The notes under the pieces were generated by a model. That model saw nothing but the letters and a program-made list of their open reading frames with translations, was not told the DNA's origin and did no database searches. A stretch of 64,000 nt of DNA from an uncultured Poribacteria bacterium (lineage in GTDB: Bacteria > Poribacteria > WGA-4E > PCPOR2b). Positions 7,764 through 16,429 of this stretch are shown in pieces (the first letter of the stretch is position 1; the number at the start of each line of letters is the position of its first letter). Made by a program: the position numbers and the translations under genes. Location of the stretch: contig OY282444.1 in NCBI GenBank assembly GCA_958296125.1, positions 2,475,940-2,539,939 on the forward strand, read 5' to 3'.

Positions 7764-9833
7764 GTGATAATGTGGACAAATGTTCAACGACAACGATGGA
7801 TAGGCTTGGGGATCCTAATTATAACGGCGTGTTTGGCAACATCAGCTTTCGCTAAAAGTCAGAATTCCGGGCGTGTTATCAAAGCCAAATGGCTCGATAC
7901 ACCGCCTATTATTGATGGGGATCTCTGCGATGGGGTCTGGGAGGAAGCCGAGATTGCGGACAATTTTTACCGCGTGGAAGGTTCACACGGTGTCCCCGCA
8001 GAATTGGGCACCAAGGCCATGGTCCTGTATGATGAAAATACGCTTTATGTCGGCTTGCATTGTGACGAACCGAATATGGAAGCATTGCGCGAGACGCAAA
8101 CGCGCCGCGATGCCCCCGTCTGGCAGGACGATACGGTGCAGGTACTGCTTGATACCTATCATGATCAGCGCAACTGCTATGTTCTGGCTGTCAACACGCT
8201 GGGAACACAGATGGACGCAAAAATCAGCAACGAAAGCAACTTTGATCAAGCGTGGGATGCGGACTGGGAGGCAAAGGTCCAGAAGAATGGAAACCATTGG
8301 ACAGCGGAAATGGCAATCCCCTTCAGCGAACTCCGTTTCAATCCTGAAACAACGACATGGGGCATTAACTTTGCGCGACCCCATCCGATGGACGGGGTCC
8401 GTTATACGTGGGCGGATACCGGAGACGACTTTAGTCGGGTTTCGGAGTTCGGCAGGTTGGCAGATCTTGAACTCAGCAAAGTGAATACGGATCGAAAGAT
8501 TGATATTCTGCCCTACGTCACCCAACGCTCGATAGAAAGTGAGTCGCTCGATATGAGCGCAGGCTTAGACGTTGCCATCCCGTTCTCGACGAACATCACC
8601 ACAAATCTGACTTTTAATCCGGACTTCTCACAACTAGAAAGCGATTCAACCCGTATCAGCGTCTCAAGCGATCGGGAGATGTATCTGCCGGAGCGGCGTC
8701 CATTCTTCCGAGAGGGCTCGGAGTTGTTTGAACTGCCACTTGACCTATTTTATAGTCGCCGAGTTCAGGACATCGATTACGGTATAAAATCAACGGGGAA
8801 AGTTGGGGACTATACTTTCGCCCTCATCGACACCTACGGAACAATGGTTGACCGCTACGACAGTGATCAGAAGAAGCAGGCAAATCTCCTTGCCACGCGA
8901 GTCAGTCGAAACGTTGGTCAGCGCACAGTGATTGGCGCGATGGGGTTGCAGAAGCATCAGGAAGACCGAGATGTGACCTTGATTTCGTTAGATGGTCGAT
9001 TCGCACTCCATCGGGACGTGACCGCGCGAGGTCAATATGTGACCGATTGGATCCATGGTGAGAGCCACTCAGCGTTCCACGCCTCTATGGACTGGGATCA
9101 TGAGAGTGGTTGGGGTGCCGAAGCCCGCGTCGAAGATATGCCAGACGGTTTCCGTCCAAATGAGATGGGATTGGAAGATGAGGCGTTCCGTAAGACATTC
9201 GGTCGCTTGCGATACAAACATCGATTCGACAAAGACAACCTCATCCGCGGATACTATGTCAGCGGTTACCATCTCTATAAACTCAACGGGCAGCACCTGC
9301 TATGGGATCGGCGTATCGGATTGTCTGGCGGAGTTGATATTGGCAGGTTCGACCTCTTTACCTTCGCTGGAAGCGGAACCCGACGCGAGGACGGTACGCT
9401 TTACGACAGACAATATATCGGTTCAAATATTAGCTACCGTCCCAAATGGGGACGCCTGTCGCTTTATAACCGGTTCGGACCTCGTCAAAACAAGTATAGC
9501 CGGTTCACGCGGATCTCCACCAGTGTCAACCTATTTGGCAAATTCACCTTTAGCCTGAACGGGAGCAATTTCTTCTGGCGTGAACATCGCAATACGCTCA
9601 TCGTCGGGGTGAATGCCAACTACCAATTCACCCGACGGATGGGGTGGCGGATCTTCGCAGAGCGCGTGGACGAGCGCATGTCCCACGAGGTCAAGTACAA
9701 CTTCAATTCTGTGTTTGATTACCGCTTCACCCCAGAGAGCCGCTTCTTCCTCGTATTCGCCGACAGCACCAGCGGCGAGCGCGCAGTCCTTACCAAAATG
9801 TCCTACCTCTTTGAGTCAGGTTTTCTGTTTTAG
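7764..9833 (+). CDS. Secreted CBM9-like / DUF5916 outer-membrane protein
   Basis: 689 residues starting with a clear signal peptide (a hydrophobic run ending ATSAFA near residue 30). Residues about 40-230 form a carbohydrate-binding family 9-like domain: IDGDLCDGVWEEAE, 'LYVGLHCDEP', 'DDTVQVLLDT' and a 'WTAEMAIPFSELRF' motif. The remaining 440 residues match the DUF5916 style, with a 'NPDFSQLESDS' block, 'RRPFFREGSELFE', and then alternating strands ending in an aromatic residue (GFLF) as outer-membrane barrels do. GTG 7764 has AGGAG at 6 nt; the ATG 6 nt later is possible but has poorer spacing. It probably binds a polysaccharide at the outer membrane. It follows the ABC exporter by 13 bp. 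Confidence 0.8.
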   Translation: MIMWTNVQRQRWIGLGILIITACLATSAFAKSQNSGRVIKAKWLDTPPIIDGDLCDGVWEEAEIADNFYRVEGSHGVPAELGTKAMVLYDENTLYVGLHCDEPNMEALRETQTRRDAPVWQDDTVQVLLDTYHDQRNCYVLAVNTLGTQMDAKISNESNFDQAWDADWEAKVQKNGNHWTAEMAIPFSELRFNPETTTWGINFARPHPMDGVRYTWADTGDDFSRVSEFGRLADLELSKVNTDRKIDILPYVTQRSIESESLDMSAGLDVAIPFSTNITTNLTFNPDFSQLESDSTRISVSSDREMYLPERRPFFREGSELFELPLDLFYSRRVQDIDYGIKSTGKVGDYTFALIDTYGTMVDRYDSDQKKQANLLATRVSRNVGQRTVIGAMGLQKHQEDRDVTLISLDGRFALHRDVTARGQYVTDWIHGESHSAFHASMDWDHESGWGAEARVEDMPDGFRPNEMGLEDEAFRKTFGRLRYKHRFDKDNLIRGYYVSGYHLYKLNGQHLLWDRRIGLSGGVDIGRFDLFTFAGSGTRREDGTLYDRQYIGSNISYRPKWGRLSLYNRFGPRQNKYSRFTRISTSVNLFGKFTFSLNGSNFFWREHRNTLIVGVNANYQFTRRMGWRIFAERVDERMSHEVKYNFNSVFDYRFTPESRFFLVFADSTSGERAVLTKMSYLFESGFLF

Positions 9834-9944
9834 ATCTCATTAGGTCGATTTTCCAAAACGGGCTCGGTTTTTGATAGATCCCCAAAGTAGTAGGCGCGCG
9901 CCGTCGTGCCGTAGTATCCATAAGGGTTACGGCATACGGAGGGA

Positions 9945-10700
9945 TTAATAAAGACTCATCAATCCTTCAACCCCGTCGATGTGTTTATGCTCAAATTCCT
10001 CACTAATCCAACGGGCTGCAGATGGCCTCCCGGGGTTACGGTAGGCGTAGACCACTGCCCATCGTGTCTTACTATTGGGCTGTCTCGGACTGACAGCGTG
10101 TGCGGCATGCGTCCACATCAATACTACCGTACCATCGGGAACGGACAGGTCTTGTATCTCCAACGGTTCGCCGGTGAGCATGTGCTTTTTATCCGCTATC
10201 CATCCTGATTGAAACTCCTCATCTGTCTGGAAACGGTACTTATCCCGATACAGGTGACTCCCCGGAACAGCCTTCAATCCACCATCATTGACATCAAATC
10301 CGTTGACGTAAAAGAAAATGCGTATGAATCCTAAGCTTGGATCGTCGTCCGAGTATGTGTGGCTATGCCAACCGGTCCCCTGATTGCCCCCCGGCCGGTT
10401 AAGCGTAACACAGTGATCGTAGCGGAGGTCTTGCCCAAGCACTTGTCGAGCGAGCGCGAGCATCTGCGGATGCCCTATCAGGCTCTCCAAAAATTCGTCG
10501 TATTCTGCGGCAAACCGGTTCGGCTCGTGCCCCTCAGCTGCGTTTGGAACAAGCGATTGAATGTAGGATAGCGATTCGGTCAACCGTTCACACGCCTTCG
10601 ATGTCAGGAGGCCGGGGAGCACGAAATGCCCGACCCGGTCCATTTCTGCCTTCTGCTCCTCATTAAATTCGTATGATTCAAAAATAGGAAAACGTTCCAT
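9945..10700 (-). CDS. Phytanoyl-CoA dioxygenase (PhyH) family protein
   Basis: Non-haem iron, 2-oxoglutarate-dependent oxygenase fold of 251 residues. The iron site appears as GWHSHTYSDDDPSLG in the first half and 'WTHAAHAVSPR' with the distal histidine and the arginine expected to hold 2-oxoglutarate. 'GGLKAVPGSHLYRDKY' is the usual PhyH block between them. Here the first ligand motif is H-x-H followed by three aspartates, not the simple H-x-D of EctD, so the exact ligands are uncertain. The substrate is unknown. AAAGG lies 7 nt before the ATG. Just upstream is a possible MITE separating it from an amidohydrolase gene on the same strand. Confidence 0.82.
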   Translation of the reverse strand: MERFPIFESYEFNEEQKAEMDRVGHFVLPGLLTSKACERLTESLSYIQSLVPNAAEGHEPNRFAAEYDEFLESLIGHPQMLALARQVLGQDLRYDHCVTLNRPGGNQGTGWHSHTYSDDDPSLGFIRIFFYVNGFDVNDGGLKAVPGSHLYRDKYRFQTDEEFQSGWIADKKHMLTGEPLEIQDLSVPDGTVVLMWTHAAHAVSPRQPNSKTRWAVVYAYRNPGRPSAARWISEEFEHKHIDGVEGLMSLY

Positions 10701-10725
10701 CAGAAATCCTTTCTCCCTTTTTAAT

Positions 10726-11040
10726 ATATTGGCTCATGTCAAAAGAAAGTGCAAAACACAAAGAGCTTAAAACGTGATGCGCGAAATGCCGTTCCACCTG
10801 CCTGCCTGCCCGGTCTCGGCACGGACTCCCCGATTACATCGGGCCTGCCCTCGGAACGGAGAGCAGCCTCAACGAGTCGGGCCCTGAAAATCTTATGTTC
10901 ACGGGGGTAGTCGGGCTAGGAAGCCCGACCCACAGGGCTCCCCGACCTAGGGGACTCATAAAAAAATGCAAAACCCGAAGAGAAATCGTAGGAGCGGGGG
11001 GCGGTTGCTGTTGCACGATTTCTTAACATAAGCCAATATG
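10726..11040. mobile_element. MITE-like element with 28-bp imperfect terminal inverted repeats and a TTTAAT duplication
   Basis: The left arm (10726-10753) starts ATATTGGCTCATGTCAA. The right arm (11012-11039), read in reverse complement, starts ATATTGGCTTATGTTAA and stays similar to its end (GAAA..GTGCA). TTTAAT flanks both sides (10720-10725 and 11041-11046). The interior has no gene and contains two strong hairpins: CCCGAT-TAC-ATCGGG (10829-10843) and GTCGGGCT-AGGA-AGCCCGAC (10910-10929). The element fills the gap between the amidohydrolase stop codon and the PhyH start. Known MITE families have this structure; the identity of any parent transposon is not visible. Confidence 0.5.
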
Positions 11041-11041
11041 T

Positions 11042-11845
11042 TTAATCCCAGTCTAGTAACCTCGCTAGATTCTCCCCTTTTACCTTTTGTCGATCTGCTT
11101 CCGTATATTCTGACAGATGCGCGTCCACAATCTCAGGTGTGCCGCTGCCCCAGACCATCCGATCCGGTCCAAAGGCTTGGATCACGCGACGGGTAAACGG
11201 AATTGCGCTCAAGTAGAACGGTACATCCGTAGCGAAGTGATTGAGACCGGAAAGCTTCATATAAACGGTATCGAAATCCGCCAGATCCAGGACATGCACA
11301 TACTCCACCGCATCCCCCATGTGCGGCTCGGCCAAGTGATCTATTAACACCTTGGACTCCGGGTAGGCCCTCAACATCTCCGCTGCCCCCTGTGCATGGT
11401 TCGGTCCAATATGCAGCTCGATGATTAGATCCAGTGCCAACGCCTTCTCCCAGATTCCCCGCACTTCAGGACTGGTCAGGCTATCCAGATACATCTGCTT
11501 GCCGCGATGGGCGTGGAATCGTGTTGCAATAATCCGAGGTTGTCGCGCCACCAACGCCTCCATCTTGCGAGGGGCATCCGGATCTTTTGGGTAGAACAAG
11601 CACGTCCCTTTGACACGCTCCTTCTCCTGTTCCAAGCAGTCCAGAACGAGCCGGTGATCATCCCCATAAGGCTCTGGATGCACTAACACCGCACGGTCAA
11701 TGCCTTGTTGATCCATGTGCGCCAGATATGCCCCCAGCGGGTCAGCCGATTGGATAGAGACATCGGGTGTGTAAACCGCCTTCTCGTGAAATGGATACCG
11801 TTGCAGATCTGGACTGAAAATGTGCGTATTCCATTCGATAATCAT
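11042..11845 (-). CDS. Amidohydrolase-2 family metal-dependent hydrolase (sugar-lactonase-like)
   Basis: 267-residue TIM-barrel hydrolase of the PF04909 group. It opens with IIEWNTHIFSPDLQRYPFHE, where the usual D-x-H metal motif is N-T-H. Next come 'GIDRAVLVHPEPYGDDHRLVLDCL', 'KVLIDHLAEPHMG' with the metal/catalytic histidine, and a C-terminal 'RMVWGSGTPEIV' in place of the usual WGSDxP. Family members include L-fucono- and L-rhamnono-lactonases and other lactonases and decarboxylases. An AGGAGGAG lies directly before the ATG. A lactonase role would fit the dehydratase-like and FAH-type genes at 17.9-21.3 kb, but it is on the opposite strand, and aspartate-to-asparagine/glycine changes at the metal motifs leave activity open. 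Confidence 0.7.
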   Translation of the reverse strand: MIIEWNTHIFSPDLQRYPFHEKAVYTPDVSIQSADPLGAYLAHMDQQGIDRAVLVHPEPYGDDHRLVLDCLEQEKERVKGTCLFYPKDPDAPRKMEALVARQPRIIATRFHAHRGKQMYLDSLTSPEVRGIWEKALALDLIIELHIGPNHAQGAAEMLRAYPESKVLIDHLAEPHMGDAVEYVHVLDLADFDTVYMKLSGLNHFATDVPFYLSAIPFTRRVIQAFGPDRMVWGSGTPEIVDAHLSEYTEADRQKVKGENLARLLDWD

Positions 11846-12288
11846 CCCTCTCCTCCTACCGCGCAGAAATTGCTTTCCATTCTAACCCAAGCGGACTGAA
11901 GCTGTCAATCTCAAAACGTTCCTCTTAGGGGCATTCAGTTCCCCTGTAGGTTGAAAACTCCTCCGATCGGAATCCACGAGAATCGGGATCGGAACGGAGA
12001 GAGATTTCCGAATCCCGTCCACATCCCCGTAGGAGCGATCTCCCGGTTGCGACTTTTCAAACAAAATAGTTAAAAAGCCGAAAACTAAATAGCCCTAACG
12101 CCCCACCGTTTGCTCTTGACACAAGTTGAAGTTCGTGATATTTTTTAGTCAAACCGGACAACCACCAAGGGACATTGGATTATCATGAGGGAACAACAAT
12201 GAAAGATGAGATAGCGAAGGAGCCGTTATTGGAAGATAGCAACGAATCCATCAATTGAAATTGACAACCAAAGAACCATGGGGTAACT
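11846..12288. other. 443-bp intergenic region with repeats and the hisC promoter
   Basis: A divergent spacer between the amidohydrolase and hisC. The segment around 12000-12055 (GTAGGAGCGATCTCCC and neighbours) resembles, inverted, a segment near 41855-41875, and 12062-12096 resembles 43020-43055, so both are dispersed intergenic repeats. The right part holds a good promoter. A 19-codon open frame (12199-12258) is present but unsupported. I see no other gene. Confidence 0.55.
12116..12144 (+). promoter_or_regulatory. Sigma-70-type promoter upstream of hisC
   Basis: A perfect TTGACA (12116-12121), a 17-nt spacer and TATTTT (12139-12144; four of six consensus positions). The start would fall near 12151, leaving a leader of about 140 nt before the hisC ATG. 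It would drive the co-directional gene run that begins with hisC. Confidence 0.55.
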
Positions 12289-13377
12289 ATGAGACCGAAA
12301 CCCGGAATTGAAACCATCCAGCCCTATCAGGGGGGGAAACCGATTGAAGAGGTCCAGCGCGAGTTAGGTATCTCGGATATCATCAAGTTAGCATCAAACG
12401 AAAACCCGCTGAGTCCTTCGCCCTTGGTGATGGGTGCCATCCAAGATGCAGCAACGCAGGTGAACCTCTATCCCGACGGGAATGCCTACTATCTGAAGCA
12501 GGATTTGGCAACGCACGTCGGTGTTCCACCCGAAAACCTGATCTTAGGGAACGGCTCCAACGAAGTCCTACAACTGGTCGGGGAGACCTACATATCGCCG
12601 GGCGACGCGGTAATCTACTCGGCGGGTGCTTTTATTGTCTACATGTTAGTCGCCAAGGTGTTCGGTGCGAAATCGATCGTTACACCGATGTGCGGTTATA
12701 CACAGGACGTGGCGGCGATGGCGGATGCAATCACTGATCAGACCCGCGTCATCTTCATCGCCAATCCGAACAACCCGACCGGGACAATAGTTGCGAAAAC
12801 GGAGACGGAGAAATTGATGGCGCGTGTGCCGGACGATGTCCTCGTTGTCTTTGACGAAGCCTACTACGAATATGTCGATCGACCCGACTATCCGCAGACG
12901 CTGCCCTATATCCACGAGGGACGGAACGTTATCATCACGCGAACATTCTCCAAAATCTACGGGCTTGCGGGGATGCGGATCGGATACGGGCTCGCCAAGT
13001 CTGATATTATTGAAACGATGGATCGGGTGCGTCAACCGTTTAACTGCAACCTCGTCGCGCAGGCGGCGGCGCGGGCTGCGTTGAAAGATGTAGAGCATGT
13101 GCGGCGCAGCCAAGAGATCAACACCATCGGCAAAACGTATCTCTATGAAGCGTTGAATGAGATAGGACTGGCGTATGTCGAATCGGAGGGAAACTTCATT
13201 CTGGTACATTTTGACCGCGCCGGAGATGAAATCTCCGACGCACTCATGCGAAAAGGCGTGATTGTTCGTCCTGTGGCGGGATACGGCTTCCCCAAATCCA
13301 TCCGGGTGACGATTGGCACACCTGAAGAGAACGAACGGTTTGTGAAGGCATTGAAAGCGGTTCTAGCGGACAACTGA
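12289..13377 (+). CDS. hisC: Histidinol-phosphate aminotransferase
   Basis: PLP-dependent fold-type I enzyme converting imidazole-acetol phosphate and glutamate to histidinol phosphate and 2-oxoglutarate. The 362 residues show the family signposts in order: KLASNENPLSPSP near residue 36, 'LILGNGSNEVLQLV', 'IANPNNPTGT', 'VVFDEAYYEYV', the PLP-lysine block 'TRTFSKIYGLAGMRIGYG' (lysine near 221) and the C-terminal arginine in 'SIRVTIGTPEEN'. The length is typical. No other his gene is nearby; the next gene is mutS2 after 27 bp. Related enzymes accepting aromatic amino acids share these motifs, so the exact substrate is inferred from family resemblance. Confidence 0.88.
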   Translation: MRPKPGIETIQPYQGGKPIEEVQRELGISDIIKLASNENPLSPSPLVMGAIQDAATQVNLYPDGNAYYLKQDLATHVGVPPENLILGNGSNEVLQLVGETYISPGDAVIYSAGAFIVYMLVAKVFGAKSIVTPMCGYTQDVAAMADAITDQTRVIFIANPNNPTGTIVAKTETEKLMARVPDDVLVVFDEAYYEYVDRPDYPQTLPYIHEGRNVIITRTFSKIYGLAGMRIGYGLAKSDIIETMDRVRQPFNCNLVAQAAARAALKDVEHVRRSQEINTIGKTYLYEALNEIGLAYVESEGNFILVHFDRAGDEISDALMRKGVIVRPVAGYGFPKSIRVTIGTPEENERFVKALKAVLADN

Positions 13378-13404
13378 GGTTACAATTCAGAGGCATAAAC
13401 TATC

Positions 13405-15459
13405 GTGAACCAACACACCCTCGATATTCTGGAATATGACAAAATCAGAGAACTGCTGGGCGGCTATACAGCGTCAGGGCTAGGGGCGAAGCTGGCACAG
13501 GGGATTCAACCGCTGACCGACCTGCATCGGATTGAGCAACTGATTGCGGAAACGACCGAGCTGAAAAGGCTGTTGTCGCCGGATCGCTACCTGCCGTTGG
13601 GCGGGCTGCATGATCTCTTTCCAATTTTAGATAAATTGGACAAAGGCGCGGATAGCCTCATCATCGAGGAGATTATGCACGTCAAGGAAACCCTCCGCGC
13701 CTTCAGGACTGTCAAAGGATACTTGGAAGCGGCAAAGGGGGACTATCCGCATCTCCATCGATTGGCAGAGGAGATTCGGTTATATCCCGAAATTGATGCG
13801 AAGATTGAGAACACACTGAACGAAAACGGCGCGGTAAAGAGTAGTGCCAGTCCCCAATTGAAATCTATCCGTAAAACGATTCAGAAGGTGAAAGGACGCA
13901 TCCACGGCAAGCTGCAATCGACCCTCCGTTCAAAAAGTGTCAGTCCATATTTACAAGATCCGATCATACGCGAGCGCAAGGGACGTCCTGTGATCGCCGT
14001 GAAAGAGCGCGATGCGTCCCGCGTCCCCGGCGCGATGCGGGATAGATCTGACCGAGGCAATACCGTATTTATTGAGCCGGAGGGGGTGCGCGAGCTGGGA
14101 AATGAGCTGCAAGCCGCGATAGATGCCGAAGGGTCAGAGATTGTGCGGCTGCTCCGCGAAATCACCGCCAAGATTGCAGCAGTGACTGAACCGATGGGTG
14201 AAACGTTGAAGATACTCGCCCATCTGGATCTGACGTATGCGAAAGTGCGCTTCAGCCGCGATTATGAGATGAATCCACCAGCCTTGAACGCAAACGGACA
14301 GCTCAATCTCAAGGCTGCACGCCATCCATTGCTCTTAACCCTGCAGCGGGCGGCGGAGTCAGACATCGAAGCGGTGGTCCCTATTCATTTCCGTCTGGGC
14401 GACGATTTCAATACCTTAATTATTACGGGTCCCAACACGGGCGGCAAGACCATCACGCTGAAAACGGTTGGTGTGTTGACCCTGATGGCGCAGTCGGGTA
14501 TGCACATTCCTGCGGGCAAAGGCTCTGAAATAGCGGTATTCTCACACATATCAGCGGACATCGGCGATGAACAGAGCATTGAGCAGAGTCTGAGCACATT
14601 CTCCAGCCATCTCCGTAATATTGCGGAAATCCTTTCGGCCGCGGATGAAAACAGCTTGGTGCTGCTGGATGAATTGGGCGGTGGCACCGATCCGGCGGAA
14701 GGCGCGGCGTTAGGGAAGTCCATCCTCGAATATCTGCATACCCGCAACGCACGCACGGTTGTCTCGACGCACATCAGTCCGCTCAAAAATCTCGGCTACA
14801 CTGTGCCGGGGGTCGAAAATGCGTCCGTAGCGTTTGATATAGCGACGTTGCGGCCGACGTACAAGCTGTTGATTGGCACGCCCGGCAGCAGCAATGCGCT
14901 AGCAATCGCCAAACGTTTGGGATTGCCGGATGAAGTAATCACAAACGCAGAAAAAAGTTCGGAAGGACAAGATGACGGCACCGCCGAATTGATAGATCAG
15001 TTGCAGGCTGCTAAGGTAGTAATGGAGAAAAATAAGCGCGCTACAACAGAAGCACAAGCGGAGGCAACGCGTCTGCAAAGCGAATACCACCAGAAATTGG
15101 ACGAAATCTCCGCCCACGAAAAGGAGATACAGGCACAACTCAGCGGGGATACCTATGCCCTACTCCACCAAATTAAAGGACAGATTGACCGGTTGTGTCA
15201 TTCGGAAACCTCTCGGCGGTCCCTGCTCGAATCGCTATCTGAAATCAGCACCTATATGGCTGGTGAGCTCAACGATTTTCCAGAGGAACAGGAACGGCAG
15301 GCATTTATTCACGAACTAAAAAAGGGCGATGAAGTCCGTGTGCACAGTTTAGACAGCGTTGGGATACTCAGCGAAATAGATGCACAGAGCCAGAAAGCGG
15401 TGGTTCGCTTCGGTGCGATGCAGATGACTGTGCCGTTGGAAGATGTCAGCATCGCTTAG
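13405..15459 (+). CDS. mutS2: MutS2-type ATPase lacking the C-terminal Smr domain
   Basis: Homologue of MutS2/RqcU, known to act on collided ribosomes and/or suppress recombination. Residues 1-300 are the helical core and clamp, opening MNQHTLDILEYDKIRELLGG. The ATPase carries Walker A TGPNTGGKT near residue 341, a Walker B 'LVLLDELGGGTDPAEG' and 'STHISPLKNLGY'. A coiled-coil arm follows (about 510-620), then the KOW-like segment 'LKKGDEVRVHSLDSVGILSE'. The protein ends at residue 684, exactly where typical 780-residue family members continue into the Smr nuclease domain; no Smr sequence follows in any frame. It starts with GTG, 27 bp after hisC, with a modest AGAGG. Confidence 0.9.
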   Translation: MNQHTLDILEYDKIRELLGGYTASGLGAKLAQGIQPLTDLHRIEQLIAETTELKRLLSPDRYLPLGGLHDLFPILDKLDKGADSLIIEEIMHVKETLRAFRTVKGYLEAAKGDYPHLHRLAEEIRLYPEIDAKIENTLNENGAVKSSASPQLKSIRKTIQKVKGRIHGKLQSTLRSKSVSPYLQDPIIRERKGRPVIAVKERDASRVPGAMRDRSDRGNTVFIEPEGVRELGNELQAAIDAEGSEIVRLLREITAKIAAVTEPMGETLKILAHLDLTYAKVRFSRDYEMNPPALNANGQLNLKAARHPLLLTLQRAAESDIEAVVPIHFRLGDDFNTLIITGPNTGGKTITLKTVGVLTLMAQSGMHIPAGKGSEIAVFSHISADIGDEQSIEQSLSTFSSHLRNIAEILSAADENSLVLLDELGGGTDPAEGAALGKSILEYLHTRNARTVVSTHISPLKNLGYTVPGVENASVAFDIATLRPTYKLLIGTPGSSNALAIAKRLGLPDEVITNAEKSSEGQDDGTAELIDQLQAAKVVMEKNKRATTEAQAEATRLQSEYHQKLDEISAHEKEIQAQLSGDTYALLHQIKGQIDRLCHSETSRRSLLESLSEISTYMAGELNDFPEEQERQAFIHELKKGDEVRVHSLDSVGILSEIDAQSQKAVVRFGAMQMTVPLEDVSIA

Positions 15460-15518
15460 GAATTTAGAACCGAAAACATTATTTTCGCACCAGCACAGCG
15501 TGAAGGCAAGAAAGTATA

Positions 15519-16409
15519 ATGCCCACTGGTGACAACACCGAATCTACTATTGAACGACATGAAATTGATCCAATTCTCAAGGAAGTATTGACATTTAGCT
15601 TTGGAGAATTGGGCATCCCGATTCAGACACAGGTTGAGATTAGCCGCCTTCCTCGCACAATGGATGTACTGGTTGTTGCCGAGCAAAGCGGCAATTTGGA
15701 AAAGATCCGGCACGGCACCGCTTTCGACTTTTTTCGTGTTCATAACTCAATCGAGTTCAAAGGCAAAAGCGATTCGCTGACAATCTTCGACTATCACCTG
15801 ATTCTCGGTCGCGCTCATCTGTATATAGGTGAGAGGAAAATCTCTAGCTCCGAAATGACTGTTACGATTGTCTCTGCTCGCAAACCAATTAAAGTCTTGC
15901 GTCAGAACCAAAATGATGTGAAGTGGGAAGCAATCGGCGTTGGTCATTACGTCAGCACAGATCTCCTACCTGTTCACCTAGTTGTGTGCAATGAACTTCC
16001 GATCGAATCGAAATATTATCCGTTGCTTCTGTTTGCGGCTTCAAAAGAGAAATTTCGCCGGTTCATCCTTCGGCTGATTGAAGAAGAAAATGTAACGTAC
16101 ATTGACTATGCCTCTCGTACAAATCCTGAATTGGCAAAGGAGGTCTTAAGAATGGCTGGAAAGCAAAGTCTATACGAAAAACAACTTGAGCGTATTGCGA
16201 AAACTTTCGGACCAGATTTGATTTCTTTTTTAGGCGAAGATGAACTACTTGAGCAGATACCTCTCGAAGTACGGATGCGCGGACTGACTCTTGAGGAACG
16301 ACTGCGCGGACTGACTCTCGAGGAACGATTACGCGGGCTTAATTTGGATGCAGAAACCCTCGAAAAACTCAAGGAACTCATCAACGGTCAAGATGGAGTA
16401 TCGAGTTAA
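15519..16409 (+). CDS. PD-(D/E)XK-type (Rpn/YhgA-like) protein with C-terminal 9-residue repeats
   Basis: 296 residues. The N-terminal half has the layout of a restriction-endonuclease fold: an acidic residue at D49 (RTMDVLVV) and an E-x-K at E79-K81 (HNSIEFKGKSDSLTIFDYH). This is what Rpn/YhgA-like and related transposase-associated nucleases show. The C-terminus has short leucine-rich repeats: RMRGLTLEE, RLRGLTLEE, RLRGLNLDA, encoded by near-identical 27-bp units at about 16275-16355. Such variable tails occur in Rpn-like proteins. Codon use looks more AT-rich than in the flanking genes, hinting at separate acquisition. It sits inside the hisC-to-PhyH run with a 59-bp gap before it and 20 bp after. 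DNA cleavage is inferred only. Confidence 0.6.
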   Translation: MPTGDNTESTIERHEIDPILKEVLTFSFGELGIPIQTQVEISRLPRTMDVLVVAEQSGNLEKIRHGTAFDFFRVHNSIEFKGKSDSLTIFDYHLILGRAHLYIGERKISSSEMTVTIVSARKPIKVLRQNQNDVKWEAIGVGHYVSTDLLPVHLVVCNELPIESKYYPLLLFAASKEKFRRFILRLIEEENVTYIDYASRTNPELAKEVLRMAGKQSLYEKQLERIAKTFGPDLISFLGEDELLEQIPLEVRMRGLTLEERLRGLTLEERLRGLNLDAETLEKLKELINGQDGVSS

Positions 16410-16429
16410 AAACAAGAGGAAAGGCTGTC

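Noticed and set aside
12199-12258. 19-codon frame between the hisC promoter and hisC
   Set aside because: It has a weak ribosome site (GAGGGA) and lies in the leader, but contains no His run or attenuator structure, so a leader-peptide role is unsupported.
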